From positions 1 to 64,000 of the forward strand of contig CATQJL010000190.1 in the NCBI GenBank assembly GCA_958299035.1: a stretch of 64,000 bases of DNA, in the 5' to 3' direction. The notes beneath the pieces were generated by a model. The model made no database searches. It was not told the DNA's origin and saw only the letters and a list, made by a program, of their open reading frames with translations. Each line of letters begins with the position of its first letter. Within the stretch, counting starts at the first letter, position 1. A program made the position numbers and the translations under genes. Of this stretch, positions 12,301-25,472 are shown piece after piece. This stretch comes from Cylicocyclus nassatus. Its lineage: Eukaryota > Nematoda > Chromadorea > Rhabditida > Strongylidae.

Positions 12301-14370
12301 GAATGCGTGTCAAGGCCCACGAGTGCGTGTCAAGGCCTACGAGTGAGTGTCAAGGCCCACGAGTGCGTGTCAAGGCCTACGAGTGCGTGTCAAGGCCTAC
12401 GAGTGAGTGTCAAGGCCCACGAGTGCGTGTCAAGGCCTACGAGTGCGTGTCAAGGCCTAAGAATGCGTGTCAAGGCCTGTGAGTGCGTGTCAAGGCCTAC
12501 GAATGCGTGTCAAGGCCCACGAATGAGTATCAAGGCCTACGAGTGCGTGTCAAGGCCTATGAATGCGTGTCAAGGCCCACGAGTGCGTGTCAAGGCCTAC
12601 GAGTGAGTGTCAAGGCCCACGAGTGCGTGTCAAGGCCTACGAGTGCGTGTCAAGGCCTACGAGTGAGTGTCAAGGCCTACGAGTGAGTGTCAAGGCCCAC
12701 GAGTGCGTGTCAAGGCCTACAAATGCGTGTCAAGGCCCACGAGTGCGTGTCAAGGCCTACGAATGCGTGTCAAGGCCCACGAGTGCGTGTCAAGGCCTAC
12801 GAGTGAGTGTCAAGGCCCACGAGTGCGTGTCAAGGCCTACGAGTGAGTGTCAAGGCCCACGAGTGCGTGTCAAGGCCTACAAATGCGTGTCAAGGCCCAC
12901 GAGTGCGTGTCAAGGCCTACGAATGCGTGTCAAGGCCCACGAGTGCGTGTCAAGGCCTACGAGTGAGTGTCAAGGCCCACGAGTGCGTGTCAAGGCCTAC
13001 GAGTGCGTGTCAAGGCCTACGAGTGAGTGTCAAGGCCCACGAGTGCGTGTCAAGGCCTACGAGTGCGTGTCAAGGCCTAAGAATGCGTGTCAAGGCCTGT
13101 GAGTGCGTGTCAAGGCCTACGAATGCGTGTCAAGGCCCACGAATGAGTATCAAGGCCTACGAGTGCGCGTCAAGGCCTATGAATGCGTGTCAAGGCCCAC
13201 GAGTGCGTGTCAAGGCCTACGAGTGAGTGTCAAGGCCCACGAGTGCGTGTCAAGGCCTACGAGTGCGTGTCAAGGCCTACGAGTGAGTGTCAAGGCCTAC
13301 GAGTGAGTGTCAAGGCCCACGAGTGCGTGTCAAGGCCTACAAATGCGTGTCAAGGCCCACGAGTGCGTGTCAAGGCCTACGAATGCGTGTCAAGGCCCAC
13401 GAGTGCGTGTCAAGGCCTACGAGTGAGTGTCAAGGCCCACGAGTGCGTGTCAAGGCCTACGAGTGCGTGTCAAGGCCTACGAGTGAGTGTCAAGGCCCAC
13501 GAGTGCGTGTCAAGGCCTACGAGTGCGTGTCAAGGCCTAAGAATGCGTGTCAAGGCCTATGAGTGCGTGTCAAGGCCTACGAATGCGTGTCAAGGCCCAC
13601 GAATGAGTATCAAGGCCTACGAGTGCGTGTCAAGGCCTATGAATGCGTGTCAAGGCCCACGAATGAGTGTCAAGGCCCACGAGTGCGTGTCAAGGCCTAC
13701 GAGTGAGTGTCAAGGCCCACGAGTGCGTGTCAAGGCCTACGAGTGCGTGTCAAGGCCTACGAGTGAGTGTCAAGGCCCACGAGTGCGTGTCAAGGCCTAC
13801 AAATGCGTGTCAAGGCCCACGAGTGCGTGTCAAGGCCTACGAATGCGTGTCAAGGCCCACGAGTGCGTGTCAAGGCCTACGAGTGAGTGTCAAGGCCCAC
13901 GAGTGCGTGTCAAGGCCTACGAGTGCGTGTCAAGGCCTACGAGTGAGTGTCAAGGCCCACGAGTGCGTGTCAAGGCCTACGAGTGCGTGTCAGGGCCTAA
14001 GAATGCGTGTCAAGGCCTATGAGTGCGTGTCAAGGCCTACGAATGCGTGTCAAGGCCCACGAATGAGTATCAAGGCCTACGAGTGCGTGTCAAGGCCTAC
14101 GAGTGCGTGTCAAGGTAAGTGTCAAGGCCTATGAATGCGTGTCAAGGCCTACGAGTGCGTGTCAAGGCCTACGAGTGCGTGTCAAGGCCTACGAATGCGT
14201 GTCAAGGCCCACGAGTGCGTGTCAAGGCCTACGAGTGAGTGTCAAGGCCCACGAGTGCGTGTCAAGGGCTACGAGTGCGTGTCAAGGCCTACGAGTGAGT
14301 GTCAAGGCCCACGAGTGCGTGTCAAGGCCTACGAGTGCGTGTCAAGGCCTATGAATGCGTGTTAAGGCCC
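8421..14370 (+). repeat. Block pair with period 2,350 bp, becoming 2,970 bp
   Basis: About 8,421-10,493 matches 10,771-12,843 at offset 2,350, sharing GTCAGGGCC (8,671 and 11,021) and CCTGTGAG (10,128 and 12,478). From there, about 10,494-11,400 matches 13,464-14,370 at offset 2,970. The extra 620 bp equals the internal duplication in the second copy. So one roughly 3-kb block was duplicated and its copy then gained a 620-bp tandem repeat. Confidence 0.75.
12190..13460 (+). repeat. Tandem duplication, period 620 bp (31 units)
   Basis: About 12,190-12,840 matches 12,810-13,460, including the rare CCTGTGAG change (12,478 and 13,098). I noticed one difference: GAGTGCGCGTC near 13,167 against GAGTGCGTGTC near 12,547. 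The period is exactly 31 units of 20 bp and contains no shortened unit. Confidence 0.8.
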
Positions 14371-16921
14371 ACGAATGAGTGTCAAGGCCCACGAGTGCGT
14401 GTCAAGGCCTACGAGTGCGTGTCAAGGCCTACGAGTGAGTGTCAAGGCCCACGAGTGCGTGTCAAGGCCTACAAATGCGTGTCAAGGCCCACGAGTGCGT
14501 GTCAAGGCCTACGAATGCGTGTCAAGGCCCACGAGTGCGTGTCAAGGCCTACGAGTGAGTGTCAAGGCCCAGGAGTGCGTGTCAAGGCCTACGAGTGCGT
14601 GTCAAGGCCTACGAGTGAGTGTCAAGGCCCACGAGTGCGTGTCAAGGCCTACGAGTGCGTGTCAAGGCCTACGAATAAGTGTCAAGGCCTACGAGTGCGT
14701 GTCAGGCCTACGAGTGCGTGTCAAGGCCTACGAGTGAGTGTCAAGGCCCACGAGTGCGTGTCAAGGCCTACGAGTGCGTGTCAAGGCCTACGAGTGAGTG
14801 TCAAGGCCTATGAATGCGTGTCAAGGCCCACGAATGAGTGTCAAGGCCCACGAGTGCGTGTCAAGGCCTACGAGTGAGTGTCAAGGCCCACGAGTGCGTG
14901 TCAAGGCCTACGAGTGCGTGTCAAGGCCTACGAGTGAGTGTCAAGGCCCACGAGTGCGTGTCAAGGCCTACAAATGCGTGTCAAGGCCCACGAGTGCGTG
15001 TCAAGGCCTACGAATGCGTGTCAAGGCCCACGAGTGCGTGTCAAGGCCTACGAGTGAGTGTCAAGGCCCACGAGTGCGTGTCAAGGCCTACGAGTGCGTG
15101 TCAAGGCCTACGAGTGAGTGTCAAGGCCCACGAGTGCGTGTCAAGGCCTACGAGTGCGTGTCAAGGCCTAAGAATGCGTGTCAAGGCCTATGAGTGCGTG
15201 TCAAGGCCTACGAATGCGTGTCAAGGCCCACGAATGAGTATCAAGGCCTACGAGTGCGTGTCAAGGCCTATGAATGCGTGTCAAGGCCCACGAATGAGTG
15301 TCAAGGCCCACGAGTGCGTGTCAAGGCCTACGAGTGAGTGTCAAGGCCCACGAGTGCGTGTCAAGGCCTACGAGTGCGTGTCAAGGCCTACGAGTGAGTG
15401 TCAAGGCCCACGAGTGCGTGTCAAGGCCTACAAATGCGTGTCAAGGCCCACGAGTGCGTGTCAAGGCCTACGAATGCGTGTCAAGGCCCACGAGTGCGTG
15501 TCAAGGCCTACGAGTGAGTGTCAAGGCCCACGAGTGCGTGTCAAGGCCTACGAGTGCGTGTCAAGGCCTACGAGTGAGTGTCAAGGCCCACGAGTGCGTG
15601 TCAAGGCCTACGAGTGCGTGTCAGGGCCTAAGAATGCGTGTCAAGGCCTATGAGTGCGTGTCAAGGCCTACGAATGCGTGTCAAGGCCCACGAATGAGTA
15701 TCAAGGCCTACGAGTGCGTGTCAAGGCCTACGAGTGCGTGTCAAGGTAAGTGTCAAGGCCTATGAATGCGTGTCAAGGCCTACGAGTGCGTGTCAAGGCC
15801 TACGAGTGCGTGTCAAGGCCTACGAATGCGTGTCAAGGCCCACGAGTGCGTGTCAAGGCCTACGAGTGAGTGTCAAGGCCCACGAGTGCGTGTCAAGGGC
15901 TACGAGTGCGTGTCAAGGCCTACGAGTGAGTGTCAAGGCCCACGAGTGCGTGTCAAGGCCTACGAGTGCGTGTCAAGGCCTATGAATGCGTGTTAAGGCC
16001 CACGAATGAGTGTCAAGGCCCACGAGTGCGTGTCAAGGCCTACGAGTGCGTGTCAAGGCCTACGAGTGAGTGTCAAGGCCCACGAGTGCGTGTCAAGGCC
16101 TACAAATGCGTGTCAAGGCCCACGAGTGCGTGTCAAGGCCTACGAATGCGTGTCAAGGCCCACGAGTGCGTGTCAAGGCCTACGAGTGAGTGTCAAGGCC
16201 CAGGAGTGCGTGTCAAGGCCTACGAGTGCGTGTCAAGGCCTACGAGTGAGTGTCAAGGCCCACGAGTGCGTGTCAAGGCCTACGATTGCGTGTCAAGGCC
16301 TACGAATAAGTGTCAAGGCCTACGAGTGCGTGTCAGGCCTACGAGTGCGTGTCAAGGCCTACGAGTGAGTGTCAAGGCCCACGAGTGCGTGTCAAGGCCT
16401 ACGAGTGCGTGTCAAGGCCTACGAGTGAGTGTCAAGGCCTATGAATGCGTGTCAAGGCCCACGAATGAGTGTCAAGGCCCACGAGTGCGTGTCAAGGCCT
16501 ACGAGTGAGTGTCAAGGCCCACGAGTGCGTGTCAAGGCCTACGAGTGCGTGTCAAGGCCTACGAGTGAGTGTCAAGGCCCACGAGTGCGTGTCAAGGCCT
16601 ACAAATGCGTGTCAAGGCCCACGAGTGCGTGTCAAGGCCTACGAATGCGTGTCAAGGCCCACGAGTGCGTGTCAAGGCCTACGAGTGAGTGTCAAGGCCC
16701 ACGAGTGCGTGTCAAGGCCTACGAGTGCGTGTCAAGGCCTACGAGTGAGTGTCAAGGCCCACGAGTGCGTGTCAAGGCCTACGAGTGCGTGTCAAGGCCT
16801 AAGAATGCGTGTCAAGGCCTGTGAGTGCGTGTCAAGGCCTACGAATGCGTGTCAAGGCCCACGAATGAGTATCAAGGCCTACGAGTGCGTGTCAAGGCCT
16901 ATGAATGCGTGTCAAGGCCCA
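13287..16921 (+). repeat. Tandem duplication, period 1,631 bp
   Basis: About 13,287-15,290 matches 14,918-16,921. Differences noticed are CCTATGAG against CCTGTGAG (15,190 and 16,821), TACGATTG near 16,285 and an apparent C-to-T change in the unit just before it in reading order. The matching length exceeds the period, so the segment holds slightly more than two copies. Confidence 0.72.
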
Positions 16922-19900
16922 CGAGTGCGTGTCAAGGCCTACGAGTGAGTGTCAAGGCCCACGAGTGCGTGTCAAGGCCTACGAGTGCGTGTCAAGGCCT
17001 ACGAGTGAGTGTCAAGGCCTACGAGTGAGTGTCAAGGCCCACGAGTGCGTGTCAAGGCCTACAAATGCGTGTCAAGGCCCACGAGTGCGTGTCAAGGCCT
17101 ACGAATGCGTGTCAAGGCCCACGAGTGCGTGTCAAGGCCTACGAGTGAGTGTCAAGGCCCACGAGTGCGTGTCAAGGCCTACGAGTGCGTGTCAAGGCCT
17201 ACGAGTGCGTGTCAAGGCCTACGAGTGAGTGTCAAGGCCCACGAGTGCGTGTCAAGGCCTACGAGTGCGTGTCAAGGCCTAAGAATGCGTGTCAAGGCCT
17301 ATGAGTGCGTGTCAAGGCCTACGAATGCGTGTCAAGGCCCACGAATGAGTATCAAGGCCTACGAGTGCGTGTCAAGGCCTATGAATGCGTGTCAAGGCCC
17401 ACGAATGAGTGTCAAGGCCCACGAGTGCGTGTCAAGGCCTACGAGTGAGTGTCAAGGCCCACGAGTGCGTGTCAAGGCCTACGAATAAGTGTCAAGGCCT
17501 ACGAGTGCGTGTCAGGCCTACGAGTGCGTGTCAAGGCCTACGAGTGAGTGTCAAGGCCCACGAATGAGTGTCAAGGCCCACGAGTGCGTGTCAAGGCCTA
17601 CGAGTGAGTGTCAAGGCCTATGAATGCGTGTCAAGGCCCACGAATGAGTGTCAAGGCCCACGAGTGCGTGTCAAGGCCTACGAGTGAGTGTCAAGGCCCA
17701 CGAGTGCGTGTCAAGGCCTACGAGTGCGTGTCAAGGCCTACGAGTGAGTGTCAAGGCCCACGAGTGCGTGTCAAGGCCTACAAATGCGTGTCAAGACCCA
17801 CGAGTGCGTGTCAAGGCCTACGAATGCGTGTCAAGGCCCACGAGTGCGTGTCAAGGCCTACGAGTGAGTGTCAAGGCCCACGAGTGCGTGTCAAGGCCTA
17901 CGAGTGCGTGTCAAGGCCTACGAGTGAGTGTCAAGGCCCACGAGTGCGTGTCAAGGCCTACGAGTGCGTGTCAAGGCCTAAGAATGCGTGTCAAGGCCTA
18001 TGAGTGCGTGTCAAGGCCTACGAATGCGTGTCAAGGCCCACGAATGAGTATCAAGGCCTACGAGTGCGTGTCAAGGCCTACGAGTGCGTGTCAAGGTAAG
18101 TGTCAAGGCCTATGAATGCGTGTCAAGGCCTACGAGTGCGTGTCAAGGCCTACGAGTGCGTGTCAAGGCCTACGAATGCGTGTCAAGGCCCACGAGTGCG
18201 TGTCAAGGCCTACGAGTGCGTGTCAAGGCCTATGAATGCGTGTTAAGGCCCACGAATGAGTGTCAAGGCCCACGAATGAGTGTCAAGGCCTACGAATGAG
18301 TGTCAAGGCCTACGAGTGCGTGTCAAGGCCTACGAATAAGTGTCAAGGCCTACGAGTGCGTGTCAGGCCTACGAGTGCGTGTCAAGGCCTACGAGTGAGT
18401 GTCAAGGCCCACGAGTGCGTGTCAAGGCCTACAAATGCGTGTCAAGGCCCACGAGTGCGTGTCAAGGCCTACGAATGCGTGTCAAGGCCCACGAGTGCGT
18501 GTCAAGGCCTACGAGTGAGTGTCAAGGCCCACGAGTGCGTGTCAAGGCCTACGAGTGCGTGTCAAGGCCTAAGAATGCGTGTCAAGGCCTATGAGTGCGT
18601 GTCAAGGCCTACGAATGCGTGTCAAGGCCCACGAATGAGTATCAAGGCCTACGAGTGCGTGTCAAGGCCTACGAGTGCGTGTCAAGGTAAGTGTCAAGGC
18701 CTATGAATGCGTGTCAAGGCCTACGAGTGCGTGTCAAGAACTACGAGTGCGTGTCAAGGCCTACGAGTGCGTGTCAAGGCCTACGAATAAGTGTCAAGGC
18801 CTACGAGTGCGTGTCAGGCCTACGAGTGCGTGTCAAGGCCTACGAGTGAGTGTCAAGGCCCACGAGTGCGTGTCAAGGCCTACGAGTGCGTGTCAAGGCC
18901 TATGAATGCGTGTCAAGGCCCACGAATGAGTGTCAAGGCCCACGAGTGCGTGTCAAGGCCTACGAGTGAGTGTCAAGGCCCACGAGTGCGTGTCAAGGCC
19001 TACGAGTGCGTGTCAAGGCCTACGAGTGAGTGTCAAGGCCCACGAGTGCGTGTCAAGGCCTACAAATGCGTGTCAAGGCCCACGAGTGCGTGTCAAGGCC
19101 TACGAATGCGTGTCAAGGCCCACGAGTGCGTGTCAAGGCCTACGAGTGAGTGTCAAGGCCCACGAGTGCGTGTCAAGGCCTACGAGTGCGTGTCAAGGCC
19201 TACGAGTGCGTGTCAAGGCCTACGAATGCGTGTCAAGGCCCACGAATGAGTATCAAGGCCTACGAGTGCGTGTCAAGGCCTACGAGTGCGTGTCAAGGTA
19301 AGTGTCAAGGCCTATGAATGCGTGTCAAGGCCTACGAGTGCGTGTCAAGGCCTACGAGTGCGTGTCAAGGCCTACGAATGCGTGTCAAGGCCCACGAGTG
19401 CGTGTCAAGGCCTACGAGTGAGTGTCAAGGCCCACGAGTGCGTGTCAAGGGCTACGAGTGCGTGTCAAGGCCTACGAGTGAGTGTCAAGGCCCACGAGTG
19501 CGTGTCAAGGCCTACGAGTGCGTGTCAAGGCCTATGAATGCGTGTTAAGGCCCACGAATGAGTGTCAAGGCCCACGAATGAGTGTCAAGGCCCACGAGTG
19601 CGTGTCAAGGCCTACGAGTGAGTGTCAAGGCCCACGAGTGCGTGTCAAGGCCTACGAGTGCGTGTCAAGGCCTACGAGTGAGTGTCAAGGCCCACGAGTG
19701 CGTGTCAAGGCCTACAAATGCGTGTCAAGGCCCACGAGTGCGTGTCAAGGCCTACGAATGCGTGTCAAGGCCCACGAGTGCGTGTCAAGGCCTACGAGTG
19801 AGTGTCAAGGCCCACGAGTGCGTGTCAAGGCCTACGAGTGCGTGTCAAGGCCTACGAGTGAGTGTCAAGGCCCACGAGTGCGTGTCAAGGCCTACGAGTG

Positions 19901-20804
19901 CGTGTCAAGGCCTAAGAATGCGTGTTAAGGCCCACGAATGAGTGTCAAGGCCCACGAGTGCGTGTCAAGGCCTACGAGTGAGTGTCAAGGCCCACGAGTG
20001 CGTGTCAAGGGCTACGAGTGCGTGTCAAGGCCTACGAATGCGTGTCAAGGCCCACGAATGAGTATCAAGGCCTACGAGTGCGTGTCAAGGCCTACGAGTG
20101 CGTGTCAAGGTAAGTGTCAAGGCCTATGAATGCGTGTCAAGGCCTACGAGTGCGTGTCAAGGCCTACGAGTGCGTGTCAAGGCCTACGAATGCGTGTCAA
20201 GGCCCACGAGTGCGTGTCAAGGCCTACGAGTGAGTGTCAAGGCCCACGAGTGCGTGTCAAGGGCTACGAGTGCGTGTCAAGGCCTACGAGTGAGTGTCAA
20301 GGCCCACGAGTGCGTGTCAAGGCCTACGAGTGCGTGTCAAGGCCTATGAATGCGTGTTAAGGCCCACGAATGAGTGTCAAGGCCCACGAATGAGTGTCAA
20401 GGCCTACGAATGAGTGTCAAGGCCTACGAGTGCGTGTCAAGGCCTACGAATAAGTGTCAAGGCCTACGAGTGCGTGTCAGGCCTACGAGTGCGTGTCAAG
20501 GCCTACGAGTGAGTGTCAAGGCCCACGAGTGCGTGTCAAGGCCTACGAGTGCGTGTCAAGGCCTACGAATGCGTGTCAAGGCCCACGAATGAGTGTCAAG
20601 GCCCACGAGTGCGTGTCAAGGCCTACGAGTGAGTGTCAAGGCCCACGAGTGCGTGTCAAGGCCTACGAGTGCGTGTCAAGGCCTACGAGTGAGTGTCAAG
20701 GCCCACGAGTGCGTGTCAAGGCCTACAAATGCGTGTCAAGGCCCACGAGTGCGTGTCAAGGCCTACGAATGCGTGTCAAGGCCCACGAGTGCGTGTCAAG
20801 GCCT

Positions 20805-23585
20805 ACGAGTGAGTGTCAAGGCCCAGGAGTGCGTGTCAAGGCCTACGAGTGCGTGTCAAGGCCTACGAGTGAGTGTCAAGGCCCACGAGTGCGTGTCAAG
20901 GCCTACGAGTGCGTGTCAAGGCCTACGAATAAGTGTCAAGGCCTACGAGTGCGTGTCAGGCCTACGAGTGCGTGTCAAGGCCTACGAGTGAGTGTCAAGG
21001 CCCACGAGTGCGTGTCAAGGCCTACGAGTGCGTGTCAAGGCCTATGAATGCGTGTCAAGGCCCACGAATGAGTGTCAAGGCCCACGAGTGCGTGTCAAGG
21101 CCCACGAATGAGTATCAAGGCCTACGAGTGCGTGTCAAGGCCTACGAGTGCGTGTCAAGGTAAGTGTCAAGGCCTATGAATGCGTGTCAAGGCCTACGAG
21201 TGCGTGTCAAGGACTACGAGTGCGTGTCAAGGCCTACGAGTGCGTGTCAAGGCCTACGAATAAGTGTCAAGGCCTACGAGTGCGTGTCAGGCCTACGAGT
21301 GCGTGTCAAGGCCTACGAGTGAGTGTCAAGGCCCACGAGTGCGTGTCAAGGCCTACGAGTGCGTGTCAAGGCCTATGAATGCGTGTCAAGGCCCACGAAT
21401 GAGTGTCAAGGCCCACGAGTGCGTGTCAAGGCCTACGAGTGAGTGTCAAGGCCCACGAGTGCGTGTCAAGGCCTGCGAGTGCGTGTCAAGGCCTACGAGT
21501 GAGTGTCAAGGCCCACGAGTGCGTGTCAAGGCCTACAAATGCGTGTCAAGGCCCACGAGTGCGTGTCAAGGCCTACGAATGCGTGTCAAGGCCCACGAGT
21601 GCGTGTCAAGGCCTACGAGTGAGTGTCAAGGCCCAGGAGTGCGTGTCAAGGCCTACGAGTGCGTGTCAAGGCCTACGAGTGAGTGTCAAGACCCACGAGT
21701 GCGTGTCAAGGCCTACGAGTGCGTGTCAAGGCCTAAGAATGCGTGTCAAGGCCTATGAGTGCGTGTCAAGGCCTACGAATGCGTGTCAAGGCCCACGAAT
21801 GAGTATCAAGGCCTACGAGTGCGTGTCAAGGCCTACGAGTGCGTGTCAAGGTAAGTGTCAAGGCCTATGAATGCGCGTCAAGGCCTACGAGTGCGTGTCA
21901 AGGACTACGAGTGCGTGTCAAGGCCTACGAGTGCGTGTCAAGGCCTACGAATAAGTGTCAAGGCCTACGAGTGCGTGTCAGGCCTACGAGTGCGTGTCAA
22001 GGCCTACGAGTGAGTGTCAAGGCCCACGAGTGCGTGTCAAGGCCTATGAATGCGTGTCAAGGCCCACGAATGAGGGTCAAGGCCCACGAGTGCGTGTCAA
22101 GGCCTACGAGTGAGTGTCAAGGCCCAGGAGTGCGTGTCAAGGCCTACGAGTGCGTGTCAAGGCCTACGAGTGAGTGTCAAGGCCCACGAGTGCGTGTCAA
22201 GGCCTATGAATGCGTGTCAAGGCCCACGAATGAGGGTCAAGGCCCACGAGTGCGTGTCAAGGCCTACGAGTGAGTGTCAAGGCCCAGGAGTGCGTGTCAA
22301 GGCCTACGAGTGCGTGTCAAGGCCTACGAGTGAGTGTCAAGGCCCACGAGTGCGTGTCAAGGCCTACGAGTGCGTGTCAAGGCCTACGAATAAGTGTCAA
22401 GGCCTACGAGTGCGTGTCAGGCCTACGAGTGCGTGTCAAGGCCTACGAGTGAGTGTCAAGGCCCACGAGTGCGTGTCAAGGCCTACGAGTGCGTGTCAAG
22501 GCCTATGAATGCGTGTCAAGGCCCACGAATGAGTGTCAAGGCCCACGAGTGCGTGTCAAGGCCCACGAATGAGTATCAAGGCCTACGAGTGCGTGTCAAG
22601 GCCTACGAGTGCGTGTCAAGGTAAGTGTCAAGGCCTATGAATGCGTGTCAAGGCCTACGAGTGCGTGTCAAGGACTACGAGTGCGTGTCAAGGCCTACGA
22701 GTGCGTGTCAAGGCCTACGAATAAGTGTCAAGGCCTACGAGTGCGTGTCAGGCCTACGAGTGCGTGTCAAGGCCTACGAGTGAGTGTCAAGGCCCACGAG
22801 TGCGTGTCAAGGCCTACGAGTGCGTGTCAAGGCCTATGAATGCGTGTCAAGGCCCACGAATGAGTGTCAAGGCCCACGAGTGCGTGTCAAGGCCTACGAG
22901 TGAGTGTCAAGGCCCACGAGTGCGTGTCAAGGCCTGCGAGTGCGTGTCAAGGCCTACGAGTGAGTGTCAAGGCCCACGAGTGCGTGTCAAGGCCTACAAA
23001 TGCGTGTCAAGGCCCACGAGTGCGTGTCAAGGCCTACGAATGCGTGTCAAGGCCCACGAGTGCGTGTCAAGGCCTACGAGTGAGTGTCAAGGCCCAGGAG
23101 TGCGTGTCAAGGCCTACGAGTGCGTGTCAAGGCCTACGAGTGAGTGTCAAGACCCACGAGTGCGTGTCAAGGCCTACGAGTGCGTGTCAAGGCCTAAGAA
23201 TGCGTGTCAAGGCCTATGAGTGCGTGTCAAGGCCTACGAATGCGTGTCAAGGCCCACGAATGAGTATCAAGGCCTACGAGTGCGTGTCAAGGCCTACGAG
23301 TGCGTGTCAAGGTAAGTGTCAAGGCCTATGAATGCGCGTCAAGGCCTACGAGTGCGTGTCAAGGACTACGAGTGCGTGTCAAGGCCTACGAGTGCGTGTC
23401 AAGGCCTACGAATAAGTGTCAAGGCCTACGAGTGCGTGTCAGGCCTACGAGTGCGTGTCAAGGCCTACGAGTGAGTGTCAAGGCCCACGAGTGCGTGTCA
23501 AGGCCTATGAATGCGTGTCAAGGCCCACGAATGAGGGTCAAGGCCCACGAGTGCGTGTCAAGGCCTACGAGTGAGTGTCAAGGCC
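20805..23585 (+). repeat. Tandem duplication, period 1,461 bp
   Basis: About 20,805-22,124 matches 22,266-23,585. Shared rare features are CCTGCGAG (21,474 and 22,935), TCAAGACCCACG (21,688 and 23,149), GAATGCGCGTC (21,872 and 23,333) and GAATGAGGGTCAA (22,068 and 23,529). No difference was noticed. Just after copy 1, 22,021-22,180 is repeated once with a 160-bp period, giving a second GAGGGTCAA at 22,228. Confidence 0.78.
22021..22340 (+). repeat. Short tandem duplication, period 160 bp (8 units)
   Basis: Units from 22,021 and 22,181 run in the same order. Each copy contains TATGAATGCG, GAATGAGGGTCAA and CCCAGGAGTG. The GGGTCAA change is otherwise seen only once more, near 23,529, so the 8-unit copy is clear and probably recent. 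Confidence 0.8.
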
Positions 23586-23974
23586 CACGAGTGCGTGTCA
23601 AGGCCTACGAGTGCGTGTCAAGGCCTACGAGTGAGTGTCAAGGCCCACGAGTGCGTGTCAAGGCCTACAAATGCGTGTCAAGGCCCACGAGTGCGTGTCA
23701 AGGCCTACGAATGCGTGTCAAGGCCCACGAGTGCGTGTCAAGGCCTACGAGTGAGTGTCAAGGCCCACGAGTGCGTGTCAAGGCCTACGAGTGCGTGTCA
23801 AGGCCTACGAGTGAGTGTCAAGGCCCACGAGTGCGTGTCAAGGCCTACGAGTGCGTGTCAAGGCCTAAGAATGCGTGTCAAGGCCTATGAGTGCGTGTCA
23901 AGGCCTACGAATGCGTGTCAAGGCCCACGAATGAGTATCAAGGCCTACGAGTGCGTGTCAAGGCCTACGAGTGC

Positions 23975-25472
23975 GTGTCAAGGCCTACGAATGCGTGTCA
24001 AGGCCCACGAGTGCGTGTCAAGGCCTACGAGTGAGTGTCAAGGCCCACGAGTGCGTGTCAAGGGCTACGAGTGCGTGTCAAGGCCCACGAGTGCGTGTCA
24101 AGGCCTACGAGTGCGTGTCAAGGCCTATGAATGCGTGTTAAGGCCCACGAATGAGTGTCAAGGCCCACGAATGAGTGTCAAGGCCTACGAATGAGTGTCA
24201 AGGCCTACGAGTGCGTGTCAAGGCCTACGAATAAGTGTCAAGGCCTACGAGTGCGTGTCAGGCCTACGAGTGCGTGTCAAGGCCTACGAGTGAGTGTCAA
24301 GGCCCACGAGTGCGTGTCAAGGCCTACGAGTGCGTGTCAAGGCCTATGAATGCGTGTCAAGGCCCACGAATGAGTGTCAAGGCCCACGAGTGCGTGTCAA
24401 GGCCTACGAGTGAGTGTCAAGGCCCACGAATGCGTGTCAAGGCCTACGAGTGCGTGTCAAGGCCTACGAGTGAGTGTCAAGGCCCACGAGTGCGTGTCAA
24501 GGCCTACAAATGCGTGTCAAGGCCCACGAGTGCGTGTCAAGGCCTACGAATGCGTGTCAAGGCCCACGAGTGCGTGTCAAGGCCTACGAGTGAGTGTCAA
24601 GGCCCAGGAGTGCGTGTCAAGGCCTACGAGTGCGTGTCAAGGCCTACGAGTGAGTGTCAAGGCCCACGAGTGCGTGTCAAGGCCTACGAGTGCGTGTCAA
24701 GGCCTACGAATAAGTGTCAAGGCCTACGAATGCGTGTCAAGGCCCACGAGTGCGTGTCAAGGCCTACGAGTGAGTGTCGAGGCCCACGAGTGCGTGTCAA
24801 GGGCTACGAGTGCGTGTCAAGGCCCACGAGTGCGTGTCAAGGCCTACGAGTGCATGTCAAGGCCTATGAATGCGTGTTAAGGCCCACGAATGAGTGTCAA
24901 GGCCCACGAATGAGTGTCAAGGCCTACGAATGAGTGTCAAGGCCTACGAGTGCGTGTCAAGGCCTACGAATAAGTGTCAAGGCCTACGAGTGCGTGTCAG
25001 GCCTACGAGTGCGTGTCAAGGCCTACGAGTGAGTGTCAAGGCCCACGAGTGCGTGTCAAGGCCTACGAGTGCGTGTCAAGGCCTATGAATGCGTGTCAAG
25101 GCCCACGAATGAGTGTCAAGGCCCACGAGTGCGTGTCAAGGCCTACGAGTGAGTGTCAAGGCCCACGAATGCGTGTCAAGGCCTACGAGTGCGTGTCAAG
25201 GCCTACGAGTGAGTGTCAAGGCCCACGAGTGCGTGTCAAGGCCTACAAATGCGTGTCAAGGCCCACGAGTGCGTGTCAAGGCCTACGAATGCGTGTCAAG
25301 GCCCACGAGTGCGTGTCAAGGCCTACGAGTGAGTGTCAAGGCCCAGGAGTGCGTGTCAAGGCCTACGAGTGCGTGTCAAGGCCTACGAGTGAGTGTCAAG
25401 GCCCACGAGTGCGTGTCAAGGCCTACGAGTGCGTGTCAAGGCCTACGAATAAGTGTCAAGGCCTACGAGTGC
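23975..25472 (+). repeat. Tandem duplication, period 739 bp
   Basis: About 23,975-24,733 matches 24,714-25,472. Both contain GTTAAGGCCC, GAATAAGTG, one 19-bp unit and a CCCACGAATGCG unit (24,425 and 25,164). Changes private to one copy are GTGTCGAGG (24,779) and GAGTGCATGTC (24,853). The period equals 36 units of 20 bp plus one of 19 bp. Confidence 0.75.
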